DNA of 64,000 bases, taken from the NCBI RefSeq assembly GCF_022601735.1, contig NZ_JAKUMM010000005.1:248001-312000 (forward strand), given 5' to 3'. This document shows, one piece after another, positions 60,270 to 64,000 of this stretch. The stretch comes from Atopomonas sediminilitoris (GTDB taxonomy: Bacteria; Pseudomonadota; Gammaproteobacteria; Pseudomonadales; Pseudomonadaceae). Within the stretch, counting starts at the first letter, position 1, and each line of letters opens with the position of its first letter. The translations under genes were made by a program, and so were the position numbers. The notes beneath the pieces were generated by a model. The model ran no database searches. It worked only from the letters and a program-made list of their open reading frames with translations, and had not been told where the DNA came from.

Positions 60270-60887
60270 CTAAAACGATGAGCCGGGCTGGCGCAGAAAG
60301 GCCAGTTCTTCCGGCGTGGATGGGCGCTCAAGCAGCGCATTACGATGCGGATAGCGGGCAAAACGTTGGATCACCGCACGGTGGCGCTCAGCATAATCGA
60401 GAAAGCCAGCAAAGGCAGGTTGCGCGGCAGGTTCTAGCGTGCTGACTTCGGCCAGCAGCGCGCTAAAGTGGCTGACGCTGGCCTCTTGCGCGGCCAAATC
60501 TTCTTGATGCTCCAGCACCAAATAGACAAACACACGTTGGAGCGGATCGAGCGAGGACGCCCAACCGAGCGCTAGGCCGCGCGTTACCCAAGCTTGCGCG
60601 TGGCGATCGCCGCTAAAGGCGCGGGCGTCTTGGCGATACAACATGCGGGGTAGCTGATCGAGCAGCAATAACAGGCCAAGCCAGCGCGTGGGACTGTCGA
60701 TGGATGGGTCTAATTCGCCGCGCAGTGCTTGTTTGACGGCTGTGCCAAAGCGTTGCTGGGCTTGTTGGTCTTGGGCGTCGTGTTTACCAAACCATAGGCC
60801 GTGGCGTTGTTCGATGCGGGCCTGCAAGGTGGGGGCGGTGCCGAACCACCAATCGAGTAGCGGTTGTTCATGCCAAAGGCTGTGCAT
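60270..60887 (-). CDS. DUF924 family protein
   Basis: A 205-residue all-helical protein. The family pattern is LDWWFGTAPTLQARIEQRHGLWFGKHDAQDQQAQQRFG, then LLLLDQLPRMLYRQDARAFSGDRHAQAWVTRGL in the middle and FAGFLDYAERHRAVIQRFARYPHRNALLER at the end. GGAGG precedes the ATG at 60887, although the frame stays open upstream. Function unknown; the fold resembles TPR-like helical repeats. Confidence 0.88.
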   Translation of the reverse strand: MHSLWHEQPLLDWWFGTAPTLQARIEQRHGLWFGKHDAQDQQAQQRFGTAVKQALRGELDPSIDSPTRWLGLLLLLDQLPRMLYRQDARAFSGDRHAQAWVTRGLALGWASSLDPLQRVFVYLVLEHQEDLAAQEASVSHFSALLAEVSTLEPAAQPAFAGFLDYAERHRAVIQRFARYPHRNALLERPSTPEELAFLRQPGSSF

Positions 60888-60985
60888 AGGGCTTGCCTCC
60901 AGAGGGGCTTCACGGCAGGGTAAAACAACAACAAGACTAGCAGCGCCGCACAGCGTGCTGCACAGGCTGAGCAAGGGAGTACACC

Positions 60986-62287
60986 GTGACGTCAATCGTA
61001 CCTTACGTGGCCGCTGGACTGGCCAGCCCTTGGTTACGCCAGCAGCGTCAGCGCCTGCACAGGCTTGGCCATGCCTTGCGCCGCCAGCCAGCCACCGTCG
61101 AGGTGTACTTGGCGGTGGATGACCCTTACAGCTACCTGCTGGCGCAGGCGTTGCCGCGTTTGCAGGCGCGCTTTGCTGTGCAGTGGCGGGTGCGCACGGT
61201 GCTTAATCGCGAGGCGCAGCACTACCCCGAGCCCGAGGCGTGGTACGCCAATGCCTGTGTCGATGCGCAGCATCTAGCGCGCTTGTATGGCTTGCAGTGG
61301 CCCAAAGACTTACCGCAGTGGAGCAGTGCGCGTTTAGAAAGCTACACCCGTGATTTGCTATTGGCCGAGCAGCAGCCTGATGCCGTGGCACGGGTGGCGG
61401 ATTTGTATCGGCGCGCGTGGGGTGGTGCGGGTTTGACGCGTGCTTGGCAGCAACAGGATTGGCGCGCTTGGTTGGCGGCCAATGAGCTGCGCCGCGCTCG
61501 TCTTAAGCACTACGCCAGCGCCATGCTGTATTACGCCGGCGAGTGGTACTGGGGACTGGATCGTCTCGATCATTTAGAGCGTCGTCTGCAAAGCGAGCGC
61601 CGCGCACTGACGCTAGACGGCGTGCAATTCGATCGCACTTGGCAGTCGTTTTGTCAGCTGCCGGCTCCAGAAACCGCACCGGAAGCCACCGAACTTGAAG
61701 TGTTTTTCTCGATTCGCAGCCCGTACTCGCACTTGGGCTTGCAGCGTGCGATGCAACTGGCCGAGCACTATCACCTGCCGCTGCGTTTGCGGCCGGTGTT
61801 GCCGATGTTGATGCGCGGCCTGCCGGTGCCGCCGACGAAGAAGTGGTACATCTTTCACGACACCAAACGCGAAGCCGACAAGCTTGGCATTCCTTACGGC
61901 AAGGTGGCTGATCCCTTGGGGGCGGGGGTTGAGCGTTGTTATCAGTTGTTTGCGTGGGCGCAAGCGCAAGGCCAAGGCTTAGCGTATTTGCACAGCGTCA
62001 GTCTTGGGGTGAACAGCCAAGGCTTAGACGCGGCCAATGATCGCCATTTACGCCAGATGGTTGAGCGCGCCGGCTTATCGTGGGCGCACGCGCAGTCGCT
62101 ATTGGGTCAGCAAGATTGGCGAGCGTGGGCGCAAGACAACCTCGACGCCCTGCGCGAGGCAGGGCTGTGGGGCGTGCCGAGCTTTCGCTACGGCGATCTG
62201 TGCTTTTGGGGGCAAGATCGCCTCGGCTTACTGGAGCAAGCCTTGCGTCGGCGTTGGCATTTGACCGCGCCGGCCGACGCCCCGTAA
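60986..62287 (+). CDS. Tandem DsbA-fold protein (2-hydroxychromene-2-carboxylate isomerase-like)
   Basis: A 433-residue cytoplasmic protein containing two thioredoxin/DsbA-like domains of the glutathione S-transferase kappa type. Domain 1 starts VEVYLAVDDPYSYLLAQALPRLQ (~38-60) and domain 2 starts LEVFFSIRSPYSHLGLQRAM (~236-256). Both replace the CxxC of DsbA with xPYS, as in isomerase-type members, where Ser or bound glutathione is used. Domain 2 ends with AGLWGVPSFRYGDLCFWGQDRLGLLEQAL, the usual cis-Pro and C-terminal helix. The GTG start has GGGAG upstream. Substrate unknown. Confidence 0.82.
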   Translation: MTSIVPYVAAGLASPWLRQQRQRLHRLGHALRRQPATVEVYLAVDDPYSYLLAQALPRLQARFAVQWRVRTVLNREAQHYPEPEAWYANACVDAQHLARLYGLQWPKDLPQWSSARLESYTRDLLLAEQQPDAVARVADLYRRAWGGAGLTRAWQQQDWRAWLAANELRRARLKHYASAMLYYAGEWYWGLDRLDHLERRLQSERRALTLDGVQFDRTWQSFCQLPAPETAPEATELEVFFSIRSPYSHLGLQRAMQLAEHYHLPLRLRPVLPMLMRGLPVPPTKKWYIFHDTKREADKLGIPYGKVADPLGAGVERCYQLFAWAQAQGQGLAYLHSVSLGVNSQGLDAANDRHLRQMVERAGLSWAHAQSLLGQQDWRAWAQDNLDALREAGLWGVPSFRYGDLCFWGQDRLGLLEQALRRRWHLTAPADAP

Positions 62288-62290
62288 GCC

Positions 62291-62806
62291 TTACGCGGCG
62301 GGCGCGGTGTATGCGCCGCTGGCGTAGTGCAGCTCGTAGCTGTGGCTGTAGATTTCTAGAATGTTGCCGAACGGGTCTTCCATGTAAATCATGCGGTAGG
62401 GCTTCTCGCCTGGGTAGTAATAGCGCGGTGCTTTCATGCGCTTTTTGCCACCGGCGGCGACGATTTTTTCGGCCAGCTCTTCAACGTTCGGGTCTTGCAC
62501 GCAGAAGTGGAAGATGCCGGTTTTCCAGTACTCGAAGTTGTCTTCGGGGTTCTCTTGGTTTTTGAACTCGAACAGCTCGACGCCAATGCGGTCGCCAGTG
62601 GACAAGTGCGCAATACGAAAGCGCTCCCAGCCGGCGCCGAACACGTCGGTGCACATCTCGCCGATGGCGGAGTCATCTTCGGTGATCTCGGTCGGCGGCA
62701 TGATCAAGTACCAACCAAGCACCTCGGTGTAAAACTTAACGGCGGCTTCAAGGTCGGGAACAGAAATGCCGATGTGGGAAAAACTGCGCGGATAGGTCTG
62801 TGACAT
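62291..62806 (-). CDS. VOC-family protein
   Basis: A 171-residue glyoxalase/dioxygenase-fold protein. SFSHIGISVPDLEAAVKFYTEVLGWYLIM gives the first His ligand. RIGVELFEFKNQ, YWKTGIFHFCVQDPNVEELAEKIVAAGG and YRMIYMEDPFGNILEIYSHSYE supply the further His and Glu ligands expected for a metal site. It is divergent from the LysR gene across ~130 bp, so it may be that regulator's target. Substrate unknown. Confidence 0.87.
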   Translation of the reverse strand: MSQTYPRSFSHIGISVPDLEAAVKFYTEVLGWYLIMPPTEITEDDSAIGEMCTDVFGAGWERFRIAHLSTGDRIGVELFEFKNQENPEDNFEYWKTGIFHFCVQDPNVEELAEKIVAAGGKKRMKAPRYYYPGEKPYRMIYMEDPFGNILEIYSHSYELHYASGAYTAPAA

Positions 62807-62933
62807 GCTGTGCCTCGCGATAGGGATGTCGAACGGGGTGTTCGATGCGATGGCTACAGCTTAGTCAGGAGTGTGTTGCATTAGAAATTATCAATTATTA
62901 TTCTTTTGATAAATTCGTGTTATTGGATGGCCT

Positions 62934-63842
62934 ATGCTCAACGCCCAGTGGCTGCACACCTTCAAAACCTTGGTCGAGGTCGGTCACTTCACGCAGACCG
63001 CAGAACGCCTGTTTATGACTCAGCCTGGGGTGACTCAGCAGATCAAAAAACTGGAAGAGGCCTGCGGTCATGCGCTGCTCAAGCGCGAGGGCAAGCGTTT
63101 TAGCCTCACCGAGCAAGGTCGTCTGGTGTATCAGCATGCGCAAACCTTGGCCGCGCAAGAGACGCGCCTGCACCAGCAATTAAGCTTTGATGACCCGCAC
63201 GCCGGGGTGTGCCGCATTGCCTGCTCTGGTGCGCTGGCGCTGAGTTTGTATCCGCCGTTATTGCAGCGGCAGGCGCGCCATCCGGCGCTGGTCATGCAGT
63301 TAGAGGTAGCGCCTAAGGACAGTATTACCCGCGCCGTCAGCGCAGGCACGATTGATATCGGTATCGTTACCCAAGCACCGGATGACCCCGCGCTGGAAGC
63401 CCAACAGATTGGCAGCGAGATCATCCAGCTGATTCTGCCGGCGCAAGCCGAGGCGGCGGCCCCTGTGAGCGCCGATCTGCCGGCTATCCTGCGCAAGCTT
63501 GGCCTGATTCGGCACCCAGATGTGGAGCACTACCTCGCGCTGTACCTCGCCCAATGCGGCGATGCCGCCCTGCAGCAGGTGGCGCTGGCCAGCTTGCCGG
63601 TGCATGGCTATGTCAATCAGTTGCAGCAAATCTTGCTGCCGGTGGCGCAGGGGTTGGGCTTTACCGTGTTGCCGGCGCGTGCGGTGAAGGCGTTTGCTGC
63701 GCCAGAACAACTGCGGGTGTGGCAATCACCGCGTGAGGTCAGCGAGCCGTTGTATTTGCTGCAACGCCGTGGCCGCGAGCTGCCGGCGCGCTTTGCGCCG
63801 TTGCTCAAACAGATGGCGCAGTGGCTGGCGCTTGCGCCTTAG
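62934..63842 (+). CDS. LysR-family transcriptional regulator
   Basis: A 302-residue regulator. The N-terminal helix-turn-helix WLHTFKTLVEVGHFTQTAERLFMTQPGVTQQIKKLEEACGHALLKREGKRFSLTEQG is at 5-62. A periplasmic-binding-protein-like effector domain follows from about 90. The AT-rich region before it (62880-62930, with ATTATCAATTATTATTC-like runs) probably contains its own binding site and the promoter of the divergent VOC gene. Effector unknown. Confidence 0.92.
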   Translation: MLNAQWLHTFKTLVEVGHFTQTAERLFMTQPGVTQQIKKLEEACGHALLKREGKRFSLTEQGRLVYQHAQTLAAQETRLHQQLSFDDPHAGVCRIACSGALALSLYPPLLQRQARHPALVMQLEVAPKDSITRAVSAGTIDIGIVTQAPDDPALEAQQIGSEIIQLILPAQAEAAAPVSADLPAILRKLGLIRHPDVEHYLALYLAQCGDAALQQVALASLPVHGYVNQLQQILLPVAQGLGFTVLPARAVKAFAAPEQLRVWQSPREVSEPLYLLQRRGRELPARFAPLLKQMAQWLALAP

Positions 63843-64000
63843 GCGACATAAGGCTGGAACTTGCGTCGGTACTCGCTGGGGCTCAGGCCAAGACGCTGTT
63901 TAAACAGGCGGCGGAATGAGTTGTGATCCTCGTAGCCGACTTGCAAGGTGATCTGGTCAAACGCCAAATCGCTGTTCTCCAGCAACAAGCGCGCTTTCTC
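63839..64000 (-). CDS. AraC-family transcriptional regulator (C-terminus only; 5' part outside window)
   Basis: The last 53 residues of an AraC/XylS-type regulator, read on the minus strand: LLLENSDLAFDQITLQVGYEDHNSFRRLFKQRLGLSPSEYRRKFQPYVA. This is the second helix-turn-helix with the family signature GYEDHNSFRRLFKQRLGLSPSEYR. The stop codon overlaps the LysR stop by three bases, convergent. The sensor domain is beyond the right edge. Confidence 0.9.
   Translation of the reverse strand, partial: EKARLLLENSDLAFDQITLQVGYEDHNSFRRLFKQRLGLSPSEYRRKFQPYVA

Overview
This is a 64 kb stretch of what looks like a chromosome from a Pseudomonas-type gammaproteobacterium (family Pseudomonadaceae), with high GC and dense coding. 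The assignment rests on gene content and order. There is an oprH-phoP-phoQ operon. A dadR/dadA/ridA/dadX locus is followed by a PauR-type regulator and cytochrome c5. There is also an ABC-F / TIGR02444 / algP / FKBP / algQ / dsbB block and a three-gene pntAa-pntAb-pntB transhydrogenase. I saw no tRNA, rRNA, prophage, transposase or CRISPR array.

Layout. 1-2.1 kb: proton-translocating transhydrogenase, with pntB running off the left edge. 2.4-6.7 kb: hydrolase, cupin and PuuC-type aldehyde dehydrogenase with a divergent promoter, then an MFS transporter. 6.7-9.5 kb: oprH-phoP-phoQ with a four-unit, 11-bp-phased PhoP-like box array. 9.5-16.8 kb: GNAT and SRPBCC proteins, PuuB-type FAD oxidase, the D-alanine catabolism genes, the polyamine regulator PauR and cytochrome c5. 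Together these handle polyamine and alanine breakdown. 16.9-20.3 kb: a high-molecular-weight FabG divergent from a thiolase, then a VOC protein. 20.3-20.9 kb: a non-coding repeat-rich gap. 20.9-25.9 kb: choline-to-glycine-betaine genes (orphan binding protein, betA, betB, betI) with a BetI operator. 26.0-31.7 kb: a poorly described envelope cluster of an anchored beta-propeller, a DUF1254/DUF1214 fusion and a FadL-type porin whose start is broken.

31.7-34.0 kb: a sugar kinase and an old-yellow-enzyme homologue. 34.1-38.8 kb: a tight operon encoding an exported cupredoxin, a membrane EAL phosphodiesterase, a DUF3034 outer-membrane-like protein, a lipoprotein truncated haemoglobin and a MerR regulator. 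This is the best candidate here for an undescribed system, linking redox or gas sensing in the envelope to cyclic-di-GMP. 38.9-46.9 kb: sterol-desaturase-type hydroxylase, hydrolase, ElbB, thioesterase, an MHYT-GGDEF-EAL gene broken by one missing base, LysE exporter, TerC and an orphan binding protein. 47-54.2 kb: acyl-CoA dehydrogenase, ABC-F ATPase, algP, FKBP, algQ, a candidate small RNA and dsbB. 54.5-64 kb: a 7TM diguanylate cyclase and mostly housekeeping or uncharacterised genes (dtd, pip, two small lipoproteins, an orphan binding protein, DUF924, a duplicated DsbA-fold protein, a VOC protein, LysR), with an AraC regulator running off the right edge.

Start codons were chosen by ribosome-binding site and family alignment. 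Several are not ATG (GTG for pntAa, dadR, cycB, 59240 and 60986; TTG for pauR and the MerR gene). All family assignments were made by eye from protein sequence; no search was run.
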